The notes: a model not told the origin generated them from the letters alone. A DNA stretch of 64,000 nt from Fistularia commersonii (GCA_037954325.1 JBBMNZ010000003.1:3130965-3194964); one strand, 5' to 3'; counted from the stretch's first letter, positions 42,796 through 56,060 are shown. Numbers and translations are program-made.

Positions 42796-43966
42796 TATAA
42801 TATGCTATTTTTTTTCCACATTATTTGAATGTCCTTATGCATTTAGCTATCACCAAAAACAAATCAAATACTGTAGGTAAAACATTTTTCAGCAAGTTGT
42901 TATTTTCAAATTTTTTGATACAATTGCAGATTTTAAGATTGAATTTATTGGAATTATTTCTTGTACAATACTTCTGTGTCTTATAACCAGTTGTGTTGAA
43001 AAAAATGTTTCGTAGGAGTTTTTTTTTTTCACATATACCAAGATTGTTCCAAGATTTTCATTTCTGATAACTTTATTTTCAGGATTGAAAATCAACATAG
43101 AACAGGACGTATAGTTTCAAAAATGAGAACTCCATTGTGAGTCAGGCGATACGTGCTTGCAGTTTGCAGGCTTTTCATTGTTGAAGAGGTCAAAAACAAA
43201 AAAATCAAGGGAACCGCACAGATCCATGGCACATGTTCCATAATATTACGTTTTAATAACATCTATCTTTTAGAAAAATGTTAGTTTTTGATGCTGAACT
43301 TTTTAATATACATGAACTGCACAAACGATGACAAGACAAGAGGGGAACCATTGCTATTCAATTCATTTACATAATTAAATGAAAATATAATCCACAATGC
43401 AAACGGGAGATTTGATTTTTTTTGGGAAAGGGGGCTTTTTGTTGGATTTTAAAATGCTAAAAACTTGAAATTGCATTAAACATGGACTTTGAGCAGTAAA
43501 GAAAGCCAATATGGTTGCTTTAGTGTAACATTTTATGGACTGTGCACATTTTTGAGGGGTTCAATTCCTGGTGCTTTATTTCGTTATTTCCATGTCATAT
43601 ATTCAACTTTGCTTCTCTGACAAATGTTTCAGTCAAATCTAAATTTCCCAACACGGAGGGATGAGCTGTTCCTCTACACACCCGAAAACATGCCAAGCTG
43701 TCAGAAATACACCTTTTCAAACCTGGTATCTTTTCATAACATTTCTTAAAAAAGCCAAAGGCACATCAAGCAGAGGATAAAATCAACAAACCAGGGAAAA
43801 TGATGATTCACTTGAAGTCATTTTTCTATATTTGTCATGATGGGAGTTTAAAAAATGAATGTCTTAGGGCTCCTTCATGCAGAAAAGACAAAAACTGCAT
43901 TGGTGTCACTTGGAAAAGTTGGACAGTTAAAGAGATCATGGAGCATGGAGTGTGTGTCCCGCTGCA

Positions 43967-44008
<42 letters not shown>
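43967..44008. repeat. (CA)n microsatellite
   Basis: About 20 CA units immediately left of a G-rich, CpG-rich segment. Confidence 0.9.
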
Positions 44009-44011
<3 letters not shown>

Positions 44012-44029
44012 CGGAGATGGGGGTGCAGG

Positions 44030-44405
44030 GGGAAAGGGGGGGGGGGGGCGGATAGTCCACCTCCGGAACCGTTCAGGCAAAGAGCGGCGTTTCTTACGGT
44101 GTGTCTGCCGGGCGTCAAGTGTCCGTCCTCGGCTTGGGCGTCTGCGGGGCTCGGGGTGGGATCTGGATGGGATCTGGATGGGATCTGGATGGGATCTGGA
44201 TGGGATCCGTCGTCCGCATTCAAGTCTCGCAGCTGCCGCATCTACACCATCCTCTGCGCGGAGGAGAGCGGAGGAAAAGGCGCATCAGGACTGGAGGGGT
44301 TTGGAGGGGCCGCCGGCTGGAGGAGGGACCCCCGCTGCCAGACACCCCCCCTCCGGGCCCCGCCCGGTCACATGGCCCCGGAAGGTTGCGTCTGCTTGCA
44401 AGATA
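44030..44405. promoter_or_regulatory. CpG-rich segment, possible promoter or 5' exon of abcg4
   Basis: About 370 bp of markedly GC- and CpG-rich sequence in AT-rich surroundings. It includes a 12-bp minisatellite (GGATCTGGATGG, about five units, 44158-44208) and an E-box-like GGTCACATGGCC near 44366-44377. The abcg4 coding exon at 35442 has an upstream acceptor and so needs a distal first exon on the minus strand. This is the strongest island-like candidate, but the link is inference. Confidence 0.35.
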
Positions 44406-44624
44406 AGCGTGATTTGACTTATTAGTACGTGCAAAAACATTTACGCATGGATACTTTATGTCACTTGTTTCAAAAGCAAGGACCGCGGGCCAAATGTGGC
44501 CCGCCGCGTTATTTTTTTGTGGCCCCTCTTGTTGTTTTCCACAATTGTGCCGATCGTGTTACACGCCTTTATGTTGTGGTTTGTTCGCATCAGTGTGATT
44601 TTTAAACAAGTGGAGTTGAGAAAT

Positions 44625-44953
44625 ATACTGTTTGAAGAAATCGAGGGAACACTTAAATAAAACAATGTAACTCTGAGTTTATCACGCTTGTGTGAAATCA
44701 AAGTGTTCGCCTCATTTTGATTTGTTTTAAGGACATGACATCAGGATGTTGTGTGATTTTCATTTTCATTTTGAGTCCAACTCCAAATCCAGACCTCCAT
44801 GGGTTCATAAATTTGATTACCATTGATCATTTTTGTTGGATTTTATTGTCAACACATTCAACTATGTAAAGGACAAAATATTTAAAAAGAATATTTCATT
44901 CATTCAGATCTAGGATGTATTATTTTAGTGTTCCCGTTATTTTTTTGAGCGGT
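44625..44953 (-). mobile_element. Inverted-repeat DNA element, copy 3 (decayed, inverted)
   Basis: GAGGGAACACTTAAATAAAA at the left and GATCTAGGATGTATTATTTT with TTTTTTGAGCGG at the right match the family of 19379-19735 in opposite orientation with many substitutions. It is nested in hAT-like sequence (about 44470-45150, with CAAATGTGGCCCGCCG and GAGTTTGGCACCCCTG). Confidence 0.6.
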
Positions 44954-45157
44954 GTACTAATAATCCCTAAAGGTTGACGCAGATGGAAAGCTGTTTCAAG
45001 ACAGATGGGATGCAAATGATACATTTTGGATTTGAATTTATTTTACATTACATTTGGTTACATTTAATCGCATTTGTACTTTCCCATTACACCCGTTTGA
45101 GGCCGATCATTTTGTTTATGTGGCCCTCTGTGAAAATGAGTTTGGCACCCCTGCTTC

Positions 45158-45195
<38 letters not shown>

Positions 45196-45360
45196 ACGGT
45201 GTATATACATTTTATCTACATATACAGTTTACTGCATGCAGTGTATTTAAAAACATACATATAGAAATATGTGTACATGTGAAAGTATGTGTATTTTTTA
45301 AATATATATATATATAAAGATTTAATATATATATATGTATATATATATAGAGAGAGAGAG
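45158..45360. repeat. (TA)n, (TG)n and (AG)n microsatellites
   Basis: A (TA)n-(TG)n run at 45158-45195, further (TA)n at 45303-45349 and (AG)n at 45349-45364. Confidence 0.8.
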
Positions 45361-45506
45361 AGAGTTTTTTATGTATATATTTTTTATTCTCCACATGTAT
45401 TGACATGTTTTTGATATGATTTTTGAAGTTCTTGACTTTAATTAGTTTCCTATCAATACAGGCATTGCAATATTTATGTATACCCATTTAGATTTTCATT
45501 ATTATT

Positions 45507-45545
<39 letters not shown>
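45507..45545. repeat. (TTG)n microsatellite
   Basis: About 12 TTG units. No gene is apparent between 45.6 and 47.3 kb; a short open frame at 45923-46183 is unrecognised. Confidence 0.85.
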
Positions 45546-47403
45546 ATTATTATGATTTCCCAAATCTTTTTCCATGTGGTGTTATTGTCATGCTTCTCAA
45601 AAAGTATTTAGATTTAATGAGACAGAATGAGAAAATCATTCAAACAGTTTAATGTCCTTATGGACATGACAGAGGAAGAACTTGAATAGAATTCAATTCA
45701 TCGGTTAACAAATAAAACTAACTTTTGCCTTTTTGTTAATATACATATATGAAGAAATGTGTATTAATGCTAAACATACATTTTATACTGTTCTTTGAGC
45801 AGCGATCTTAACATTTCAGCATTCCACATAAACAAATAAGCCGATGCAAGCTTGAAGCGGCGTTTTGATTCACCAGCATTGTTTACAACAACAACAGCGG
45901 GAAAAATCAAGTCGCTCCCGCCGTGACCCGATCGGTCGCCTTTTATCGATCCTTGCATGTTAACGCCGTACGCCTTATTGAGCCGCCGCTCTCGTGTTTG
46001 CCTTCACGTGTTCCGTGTCGAGGCCACTTCGACAAAGACGCGCACATAGAATTCCTCCCAGTCTTTGCGGATGTGACAATATTCCAACAAGCCGCAACTT
46101 GTCAACACGAGCCGCATATCTCTGAGGACAAATCTACAACTACACACCAGCACGACCAGTTCAGACTCGACAAACACATGTAGGTTAAGATTGTTGCGTT
46201 CCGTTCGCTCCCCCCTCTATCTTGTTGTCTCTTATCTATCGTTGCCTGTCTCTGTAACTTGCCAGAGGGGAGGAATTATCTGCTGAGCGCACCTGGTATC
46301 AAGGGTGGGTGATGGGAAACCGGAGAAGACACTTAGTGACGTCCACCACGGGAACTGAGTTAGTCATTTACAAAAAAAAACAAAACAAAAAAAAAAAACC
46401 TAGTTCAAGCTCGGGTGTAAAATGAAAAAAGGTGTGTCAGAAATTTACTGTGCTGACAAAATCCAGTTTTTATTATTAAGTCAAGGAGAGTTTGTCAACG
46501 GAACAAAGATTATGAAGGATGGTTCATTTTTAATTCATTTATTTATTTATTGGCATTTCATTGACACATCAGTTACACAAATATGGTCATAAGTTACTTA
46601 TAAGGCCTTTTTTTGGTTTTGCCACTCATGCCTTAATATAAAGTTTTACCAAGGCTTAATGTGTTTTAGGTAAAAAAAAATAGCAAGGTATATTATTAAA
46701 CACATTGGCATGCACAATAGCAGAATTCACCATCCTTACTGACTACATTGTGAGGCTTTTGCAATAATTTCCAGTCAAATTGGGGGCATTTAGCGATTAT
46801 GTTTGTTCTATGAGTCCAATTCTGAGAAAAAAAGGCATTTGCTCCTGATGTCATTTTACAGATTGAGTTCTAGTCCTGAAGCTACTGACTTCAGGCAAAA
46901 TGTGAAATGTGGTGTCTTTAGCATGAAGATGTGCCTGCAAATTTCTGTATGCGGTTCGGAGAAACTCATCGGAACTGCTAAGCTCTGTTTCGTCCAAATA
47001 AATTACAGAAAAAAAACTAGACGGGAATTTCGATTAACGTTTCTCTTGGAACGCAAGATGTTTCACCTTTGTCAGGCGAGCAAATCCATCTGCTGGCTGC
47101 AAACAAAGGGGTTTCCCTGTTCACAAATATCTTTACTCAGTCAAAAATTGAGGACCTTATAAAATGATTTCCCCTTCAAAAATATCCCACGGGGATTTGC
47201 AAATTAGATTCCTTTGAAAAATTTCTATGAAAACCTTTAGAATTTCATGTACATCATCTTTATCGCCCCCCTCTGGCTTACTACATCTGGATCCTCTTTC
47301 AAATCTCCCTGGATCACATATTTTTCATTGGAGGGCTTTCTGTTAAACTCAGCTACATACATTATCCAAACCTTACAGGGAAATGATTAAACTCTTCAAC
47401 CAT

Positions 47404-47616
47404 GTATATGTATGTGTATACGTATATGTATATGTATATGTATATGTGTATGTATATGTATATGTATATGTGTATGTATATGTATATGTACATGTGTATG
47501 TATATATGTAAATAGATGTCTGGAAAAAATAAACCAGGTGTTCTGACTGCAAAAATTCACTGTGCCTGCACAATGACAATTAAAAATCCAAAATATTGAC
47601 TCTTAAATCTTGAATA

Positions 47617-47653
<37 letters not shown>

Positions 47654-47805
47654 GTATGTATACATATATGTGTATATATATATATGTATATGTATATGTA
47701 TATGTATATGAATATGTATGTCTGGAAAAATTAAGCAAGGTGTTCTCACTGTAAAAATTTCACTGTGCCTGCACAATGACAATTAAATATGTTGAATCTT
47801 ATATC

Positions 47806-47862
<57 letters not shown>

Positions 47863-47955
47863 GTCTGGAAAAAATAAGCCAGGTGTTCTCCATCCAAAAT
47901 TCACTGCACCTGCACAATGACAATTAAATATCTTGTATCTTAAATCTTGAATGTA
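47404..47955. repeat. (TATATG)n arrays interleaved with a repeated retroposon piece
   Basis: Three TATATG-type arrays (about 47404-47515, 47617-47715, 47806-47862) alternate with three copies of a segment. The segment contains ATGTCTGGAAAAAATAA, AGGTGTTCTC, TTCACTGTGCCTGCACAATG and ACAATTAAA. The segment resembles, inverted, the start of the element at 11530. Tandem duplication of unit plus microsatellite is the simplest reading. Confidence 0.75.
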
Positions 47956-48164
47956 TTCGGATACAAACATGAATATGAATCAAGATTCGGTGTTTATGGT
48001 CACATGTACAGTGTAGAAACATGTTTCCCCTATACAGAGAAATTCCTACTTTGCTGTCCGCAGTGCATTTGGATATGTGCTGATAGAAAGAGTGTAAATA
48101 TTATTAGAAATACGATTAGGGCGATGTATCTATGGATATGGGCTGCATGGAGAGGAGCCGGATG

Positions 48165-48310
48165 AGGTGACGCTGGCATCTGGTCAGGATGTTTCCCGGC
48201 CGCCTCCCTGGTGAGAAGTTCTAGGAACATCCCAGCGGGACGAAGCCCCAGGGAAGGCCCAGGACGCTCTGGAGAGATCGCGTCTTTTGGTCGCGGAGCT
48301 GGACTGCAGG
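48165..48310 (+). pseudogene. Degenerate LINE 3' ORF fragment
   Basis: GGATGTTTCCCGGCCGCCTC, CTAGGAACATCCCAGCGGGA, GAAGCCCCAGGGAAGGCCCA and GGACGCTCTGGAGAGATCGC resemble the stretch coding the C-terminal end of fish non-LTR ORFs (PGRLPGEV, RPRGRPRTRW type). The frame is broken. Confidence 0.5.
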
Positions 48311-49606
48311 GCGGCACGGGAAAGTCTGATTCAAGTCGAAATTTATTTTTGTAATTATTTATAGGATCGCTGCCATAAAGTCAAGGGCAACGTTGTTTGA
48401 GTGTGTCGGATTTTTATGTGTCAAAGTGTCATAACCCCCCCTCCAACCTCCGAATGTATTTATTGATCCATTAAGTTATTCATTTATCTGTTTGTTTCAT
48501 ATTTGCGTGATTTATTTTACTAGCTAATGATTGAATGAATGGAGCGGTGTGCGTCATGAACGGGACACAAGTGGACAGCTGTGTGTTGTTCTCAGGTGGA
48601 AAAGAAGTTTCCCACCTCGCTGAGTTCAAGTATTGAGAAATCGCGTGCACAAAGAAGTTAAATTCACACATTGACTCACTTCTTTGTTTAGCTCAGTCAG
48701 AAGTTCACTATCGTTCAACCTGGTGTGAACCGAAGTGACTTTTGTAAAGGGGCCGATTTCATGCGCCATCAGGACTGGGCCAAAGCTATTTTTATTTATG
48801 AATATTTATTTCGCAGTTGTTTTTTTTACACAGATACAGTATACGATTAAATATGCTGTTACTTGATTGGCAGCATGGCTCAGGCCAGGCGACCACCGTT
48901 GTTTTTTCTTTTCTGAATTTTAAAGCTACTCTTATATCGTGTCAGCTACTGCCATGTTACTGTCAACGCTATTGTTATTTTTGGTAAGAGATCATTTTTG
49001 CCTCCTGTCTCAATCTCATATTTCTCCGTCTTTCTCTCTCGCTCTCCCTTTTTTTCCAACCCAGCCGTTCGAGACAGAAGGCGGCATAAATGAAATTAAT
49101 GGAAGAAAGATGGATTTCTGCAACTCATTCTCAAGCAGATCTGGGCATTTTGCTTTTTTATTATTCATTTTTTTCAATTTTTTTTTTATTATGCATTTTT
49201 CCTTTGAATATTTTCAATCAATATTGAATTTAGAAAGTCCTTTTTTTTTTTCTTTTGTTTAATTTCGTACGGATGATGACATCCAGAATAATGTCGGTAC
49301 ATTTATACGATCACTGATGATTTTAACGTTGAAATGAAATGCAAAAAAAAAAAATGTAATTAGCACTGCTATTGCACACAAACACACATCACACAAATAT
49401 GAATGCGTGCTATGTGCGTCAGCTACACCTGGATTTGCACTGACTTGTCATAAACCTCATGTTATAGCTGATGTATATCTGACACACTGAGCTGCAGAAG
49501 TTGTTCATACCTATGCATACGGCATGGTATTTGAGAAGTTAGGGGATATTACATTTTAAGGTGGACTTTATGTATAAATTGAGTTAGTTTAGTTAGTCAT
49601 GATCAT

Positions 49607-50095
49607 GTAGAGCAGGACTTTTTCCAGCGAGGGTAAAATAACTTTTCCCTTCCCTGAGAGGGGGCCGGGCCAGTTTGAAACCCAAAAAAAATGACGATTG
49701 CAAAGGTGTCGAAATGTAAACATTTATTGTTTACATTTGGTTAAGCCACACATAAACAAAAATTAACCCTTCTGGGATCTTGACAGGAAGACAAAAAAAT
49801 GAAAATTAATAATAACATTATTAATTAAATAAATTATTCTATTTATGAAAAAAAAAAGACCAAATAACCCTTTTTCACAAATATTCTCCCTCGTCGTAGC
49901 CCCTTTGTTTGTTTGTTTGTTTAGAAGTTTATTAGGACAGTGTACAATTACATTAAGCACAGAGGCAGAAATGTTTGTATCAGATTGTAGCTCATAGCTA
50001 ATTTCCATCTGTTGTCCTGGACAATACAAATATAAAACTGTACAAAATAGACAATACATATAAAATATTCAGATAGGCAAAAAATAACTATGCAA
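49607..50095. mobile_element. hAT fragment next to inverted (AAAC)n-tailed retroelement
   Basis: 49607-49880 is a partial copy of the hAT-like repeat at 29122 (GGGGGCCGGGCCAGTTTG and a following AT-rich body). 49905-50095 is the retroelement of 4873-5078 in reverse, starting with GTTTGTTTG. Confidence 0.6.
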
Positions 50096-50228
50096 TATAT
50101 AATTATTTGAGACTTTGGAGGGTAGCCAGATCCTCGCACATTTGAAAGTTTGCGTTAACTCCACAAATAAGAATTAGCAGCTGCGCCGCATCCTGCACAT
50201 CCGTGGTCTCATCCGGTGTTCACGAAAA

Positions 50229-50429
50229 AAATATTGTGATAAAGTTTTTTATCTTTTGTAGTGCAATTACAAAAACAAAAATGTCATACATTCTGGATTC
50301 ATTACAAATCAACTGAAATATTGCAAGCTTTTTATTATTTTAATATTGCTGATTATGGCTTGCATCTTCAGAAAACTCAAAAATGCTATCTCAAAATATT
50401 AGAATATCATGAAAAAGTAATTTTTGTGT
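50229..50429. mobile_element. Truncated Tc1-type MITE copy
   Basis: It shares AATATTGTGATAAAGTT, GTCATACATTCTGGATTC and TTGCTGATTATGGCTT with 22505-22789 but lacks both terminal CAGGACTGTC ends. Confidence 0.65.
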
Positions 50430-52503
50430 GTCATCACAACGACCAAGGAGGGACAAAAAAAAAGGTCACTCCAGAAAAAAAGGAAGGATTACTCGGTAAA
50501 ACCAAACAATCTGTTCTGATTGCTTGTGTTATTTCAATATTTACTCTGTGTGTGTTTGCATTGCCACTGCACCCCCTGCACACGACAGAAAGTGATTTCA
50601 AAAATATGTTTTACTCGCTTTCACTATCAGATTGTGTTTAAATGTAATTATTTCTTTATACATTGACATTTCTAATCAATATATCCACAAAGCATGATAG
50701 AATACCAGTGTTGGACACCGGTATAATTGTCTGACACCTTTTTGTGAGTTAATTTTTTGCAGTGTAATTATTGCACATAGAGCCCATCATAAGATGATCC
50801 TCATGTATTTAATTTGATTTAAAAATTGCATTTGCATGTTTGTCAGAAATGAATTGAAAATTCTTTCAGAAGGTGAAAAATGTGTGAAAGGCGATATGGT
50901 AAATAAACCAAATGAAAAATAATGAAACAAAGAAAACTGCCAGGGATGAATAAAATAAAAGAGCTGACTTGATATTTATTTTAAATTTATGAAGTTTTCC
51001 GTCATTGCAGCTCCTAACCAACATGTGAAAGTGTTTGCAAAGGCGCCATATGTTGGTTCCTCGGAACTTACAAGAGTCTTCGCCGTAACCAGCTGCTCAA
51101 ACAAAACACCTTCTTTGCAAATATCTTCATAAACAGACATGATGTGTGTCATGTCTACAAAAAAATATAGTAATAAGTATTAAGAAGCAGCTTAAAAATA
51201 AGCTGAAATCATTTTCTTCTTAATACGTCATCATTTGTTGGAGATCCCATTTCTATCTATGTATCCGAAAAGGAAAAAATAGTTACAAGACCTTTCAAGT
51301 CTCTAAATAGAAATTTCCAATCAATTTTTTTCATTCATAATTGTCAGTCAAATTTTCAATGGTGAGACTTGTACCGCTGAAAGATATTAAGCATCGTGTT
51401 TTAATTTTTAGAAAAAAAACAACTGAAAAATTCCGAAAGTCAGCAACATTTACTGGGTACGCAGATGAAAAATTTGAAAATAATAATGAATTTCATTATT
51501 CAATTTAAACCGACCCATTTAATCCAAAGAATCCAAGTACAATAACGAGCTTCGGTACGCATAACCGAAGAAAATGAAAAATACGTGAAAGGCGAAGCAA
51601 TTAACCAAAATGAAAAATAATGCATCAAAGAAAACCGCCACCGGTGAATAAAATAAAAGATCTGAATGATTCCAAGCTTCCAAAGTATTTCATCATTGCA
51701 GCAGCTCAGCAACATGTGACCGTGTGTTTGCAAAGGCGTCGAGCCAAAGGAGTCACATCCTGGAGGCTTCCCTGGAACCAGCTGCAAACAAATTAACCAA
51801 CAAATCATTTGGTCTTCACACACAGACACAATGCGTGTCGTGTCAGCAAATGAAATGGCAAACCAATAAGAAGCAACTCAAAATAAGCTAAAATCTTCTT
51901 CTTACCTACTGGCTATGTGACTTGGCTAAAGCCTCACTTTGTTTGTGGTTGGGCAACAGCGTGGCATTAAGGGGTGCGTGATCCCGTAATAATGTGTCAC
52001 CGTAGCATGAAATGATCTAGATTTCTGCACCTGGTCTCGGGGAGTCAGGGATGAATTAGGGCGTTACGTGAGCTGTGTTGAGCTGAGAGCGATGCTCCAG
52101 CCTATTCGGTGAAGAAACCTCTGCTATTATATGCCAATTTTTGTGATTTTCAGGGCGTGAAATGTTGTTAGCGGCTTATTTTTAGAGTCTGTGCACTAGT
52201 TACAGGTTCCACAGCTCTTAAAATTGACTAAAACGCTGACAAACCCGGGTAACTTCTCATGCGCTGATCTGTGACACCGGTTTTATAGACAAACCAACAC
52301 CAGTTGGCTCGAGACACAACGTCAAAAGCAACTTCAGCAACTTCATTTCTGATCTGAGATAAACTAATTATCTGTTAATTCATTAAGGCAGCGTTTGATA
52401 TTTTGGTCCAGTCTGTTTCATTCAGAATGGAAGAAATCTTACTCTTATAATAGTTATTATAAGTAGTTACAATAAGATATCATATAACTCCTTGTCGTAA
52501 CAG

Positions 52504-53022
52504 GTTAAGTTGAGTTGAGTTAAGTTAAGTTAAGTTGAGTTAAGTTAAGTTAAGTTGGGTTAGGTTGAGTTGAGCTGAGCTGAGTTGAGTTGAGTTGAGT
52601 TGAGTTGAGTTGAGTTGAGTTGAGTTGAGTTGAGTTAAGTTAAGTTAAGTTAAGTTGGGTTAGGTTGAGTTGAGCTGAGCTGAGTTGAGTTGAGTTGAGT
52701 TGAGTTGAGTTGAGTTGAGTTGAGTTGAGTTGAGTTAAGTTAAGTTAAGTTAAGTTAAGTAAGTTGAGTTAAGTTAATTTAAGTTACGATAAGTTTAGTT
52801 GAGTTGAGTATGGTTGAGTTGAGTTGAGTTGAGTTGAGTTAAATTAAGTTAAGTGTAGTTACGTTACGTAACGTTACGTTACGTTACGTTACGTTACGTT
52901 ACGTTACGTTACGTTACGTTACGTTACGTTACGTTACGTTACGTTACGTTACGTTACGTTACGTCAAGTCAAGTCAAGTCAAGTCAAGTCAAGTTAAATT
53001 AAGTTCAGTTAAGTTGAGTTAT
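52504..53022. repeat. Pentanucleotide satellite array (GAGTT/AAGTT/ACGTT/CAAGT)
   Basis: About 520 bp of 5-bp units. GAGTT and AAGTT blocks dominate 52504-52857, GTTAC repeats about 20 times at 52857-52963, and TCAAG-type repeats follow to about 52992. A higher-order segment (GTTGGGTTAGGTTGAGTT and on) occurs twice, about 105 bp apart. Confidence 0.9.
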
Positions 53023-53259
53023 AGGGGAGTGTGAAGCCTTTCATATGTCATTCAAACACTTATTACTTAATCTTGTGTTGAAACTGCTATGATGGTGAAG
53101 CTGTGTTTGGGAAATATTTGCCAGTTTTATCTTGTTTTATATCAGTCAAATAAAGAGAGGTAACAATGGCAGCCAGGCAGGAACAGTCTGTTTATATTTA
53201 ATAAGTACTTAAAACCAAGATTTAATGGTTTGGCATGATATAAAACGGTTTGTGTACGT

Positions 53260-53279
53260 GTGTGTGTGTGTGTGTGTGT

Positions 53280-53323
<44 letters not shown>

Positions 53324-53375
53324 GTCTGTGCTCATGGGTCTTTGTTTTTATGTGTGTGTGGGTGTGTGTGTGTTT
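53260..53375. repeat. (GT)n microsatellite
   Basis: About 30 GT units at 53260-53319, then a degenerate GT run to about 53375. No gene is apparent in 53.4-54.8 kb; there is a short (GAT)n near 54218. Confidence 0.85.
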
Positions 53376-54879
53376 GTATGTCCCCCTGGGTGTGGAAGTA
53401 GGTTTCAAACCAAGCCCTGAAATATGTGTAGGTAACATCCATCAAGTCGCTGAGGTCAAAACAGTCGACAACATTATGTAAACAATGATCTCAAGCCTGA
53501 CGTGGAACGTAAAAGAAGATATTTAGTAATTGTTGATATCCAATATTCAAAACATTTCAAGACCAGAGCCTTATACAACTCTGATGTAATGGTCATTAGC
53601 AGCGAAAAAAACCAACAACATTTTAAAGCTTGGTTTAAATGGTTTGGGACTAAACATTGCAAGTGTATTATTAGAGAGCCTGCCTGAACAACCACATCCA
53701 GTCATTATCCATACCACTTATTCTGCACTTAGAGCTGCGGGGGTCCATATATAGGGATATAAAGCGATTGGCTCGCATTCTCACGGCAATTCAGAGTCTC
53801 CATTTAGGGTCTTCTTGTTGTGAGGCAAAAGCACCACACAAGCAAACCGTAGTTCCAGTAAAATATGAAATATCTATTAGGTTTTCTGACTAGTAATTAT
53901 AATTTACAGCAAAAAAAATGGTTGTCCTGACTCGAGGAAGCAGTTCTGGGGGAAAAACTGAATCATCTGGTGCCCATGGTGTAGCCTATGAAAAAAAAAA
54001 AAAAAACATTGCATTAATTTAGTATGATGAATGCAATGCTCTGACAAAAAAAAATGTAAAGCTATGTGAATAGTAGAACGTGAATTTTGATTGTTTAAGA
54101 AAAAGTGGATCAAACCGTTCCTTTTTATCTTAACAATTACCAATTGGCCTTAGATTGACTTGCAGACGTGAAAATATAGAGTTTGCCGTTGCTTCAGCCC
54201 AGTCAAGCAGTGGTTCATTGATGATGATGATGATATTGTGCTTCCATCCACTAGAAACTGCATCTGAAAGTGTATCTTTTTACCTCTCCAGGCATTGTTT
54301 ACTAGGTTTTACTTAGAGATGCTTAGGTAAAATGCAATGGAAAATCATCTTCATTTCTAGACGTTATGAACTACACGTAATAAAACAAAAAGCATTTATC
54401 TTTATGCGTTTTTAACCCGTTCTTCATGTTGAAATTAAAGCTGTCCAAACTGCGACCGAGTGAATCGTCAAAGTTGTCCAAGGCCTGTGAGGGGATGCAA
54501 CCATAAATAATTTAATGCGCATTCACATTTTACATTGTCTTCTTGACACTTTTTCTTAATCGATCAATGATCTGTGGATGAATAAATAAGGAAATCAGCA
54601 GGTAAAACAAGAGGATTATTAACATGCGTGATAAATGCTGGTCATTTGACAGAGAGAATGATTATTTAAAACAATAAATGAAGTGTATAGAGACCCCTGC
54701 TGGAAATGACAGGATCAAGAAAAAAAGAGGAACTCAACTGTTATGTTTCTTGCAAGAAACATTAAAATTCAGTAAATGTAGCCAGTGTGATGTTACTATC
54801 CCATTTCAAGACACAAACATGAAGAATTTAATTGGAAATAACTTCTAATTCTCAGTCATTTTTCTTGCCTCAGCAGTTC

Positions 54880-55180
54880 GGGGGGAAAAAAAACATTTGC
54901 GCTCTACTTTTTTTTTCCTTTGCTTTGAAATGTGCCATATATAAGGATTTCAAGGGTATCAGCGAATTCTGGTTTGAAATGAAATATCGGGGCAAAATGC
55001 TGAAATGTAATAAAATGTTAATCGCACTGAAGGGGGTACTTGATTTTTTCAGCAGTAAGATAGAAGGGGGATATAACTGACCTGTTATATGTCACAAACG
55101 TTGTAAAATATCAGAATTGTGAACATTGGAAAAATATCCAATGTTGCATATTCTTGATATTCTCATTTGCTGTGTATTCA
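54880..55180. repeat. Upstream part of the tandem duplication (unit A)
   Basis: TTTGCTTTGAAATGTGCCAT, ATCAGCGAATTCTGGTTT and GCACTGAAGGGGGTACTTGA recur with substitutions at about 58440-58620 (unit B). The segmental duplication that made genes A and B therefore extends at least 1.5 kb upstream of gene A. Confidence 0.7.
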
Positions 55181-55389
55181 TTCATACATTTTTTTCAACC
55201 TGACGTAATCTTTGAAGACATAACAAGATTATGAGCATGCAGAATCGACAAATTATACATTTGTCACGTTAAATTATCTCTGCAAATGGTCATTTGTTTT
55301 AGTTGTTCTCTGAACAGTCAATGCAAAACAAACATAGCATGCTAGATAGGGCTATAAGGTCATTTCTATGAGTCATCATGCTGCCAGTA

Positions 55390-56060
55390 TCAGTACTGGC
55401 ACAGCTGTCTCCGAATATTGCGAAGGAGCAGCAATTCTTCACTGAACTCCTCTGAAAACCCCATCCTACGCAAAAAGCAGAGGTCAATTTTGGGGTTTCC
55501 AAACCGGGGACTCTGCCCTCCCTGGCTGCACCTTGAGATCCTGTCCAGGACAGTCAGGATCTGGGACGTGGGACAACTAAGTCCAGCAACTACAGGGAAT
55601 ATTTGACTTTGTGCAAATAATGCCAAACCAACTCTCAAACTGAGTCATACCTGAGACTGGACGGCTGATTGTACCGATCCCGATACAACCCCATATTTCC
55701 TCGATTTCCTCCGCAGAGTTCCCGAGAATCATGGGCGTAAGCCTTCTCCAAGTCGACTGAGCACACGTGGACTGGATTGGCGACATCCCATAAACCCTCA
55801 AGTCATCCGGCGAGGGTAAAGCGTTGGCCCAGGGTTCTGCGTCTGGGTCCTTTTGGGTCCATGAATCGACGATTCGGCAATCGAACTTCCTTTCCAGCAA
55901 CCTGGAGAAAGCTTTCCCTGGGAGGCTGGGATGTGTGATCCCGCAATCATTGGAGCATACCGTCCGGCGCCCCTTTTTCAAAACGGGGACCGCCAAGAAG
56001 CACCGAACTGTCCCTCCATACGACATCGAACACACACGTGAACTGCAACGGTCCTCCAGT
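55390..56060 (-). pseudogene. Degenerate non-LTR reverse transcriptase fragment
   Basis: On the minus strand KKGRRTVCSND, CGITHPSLPGKAFSRLLERK and, further on and in another frame, VLDRISRCSQGGQSPRFGN resemble the reverse transcriptase of common fish LINEs (normally SNYRGI, LPGK, MDRISRRSQG, FADD). The frame is broken and the FADD centre is lost, so it is inactive. It lies between the upstream flank and promoter of the first cobalamin-like gene. Confidence 0.65.

Noticed and set aside
43800..44425. Long overlapping frames (up to 205 codons) across the CA repeat and GC-rich block
   Set aside because: They are driven by His/Thr translation of (CA)n and by the 12-bp minisatellite. GC-rich DNA has few stops in all frames.
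45923..46183. An 86-codon plus-strand frame in a CpG-containing patch
   Set aside because: Not recognised, with no flanking splice sites that would join it to another exon.
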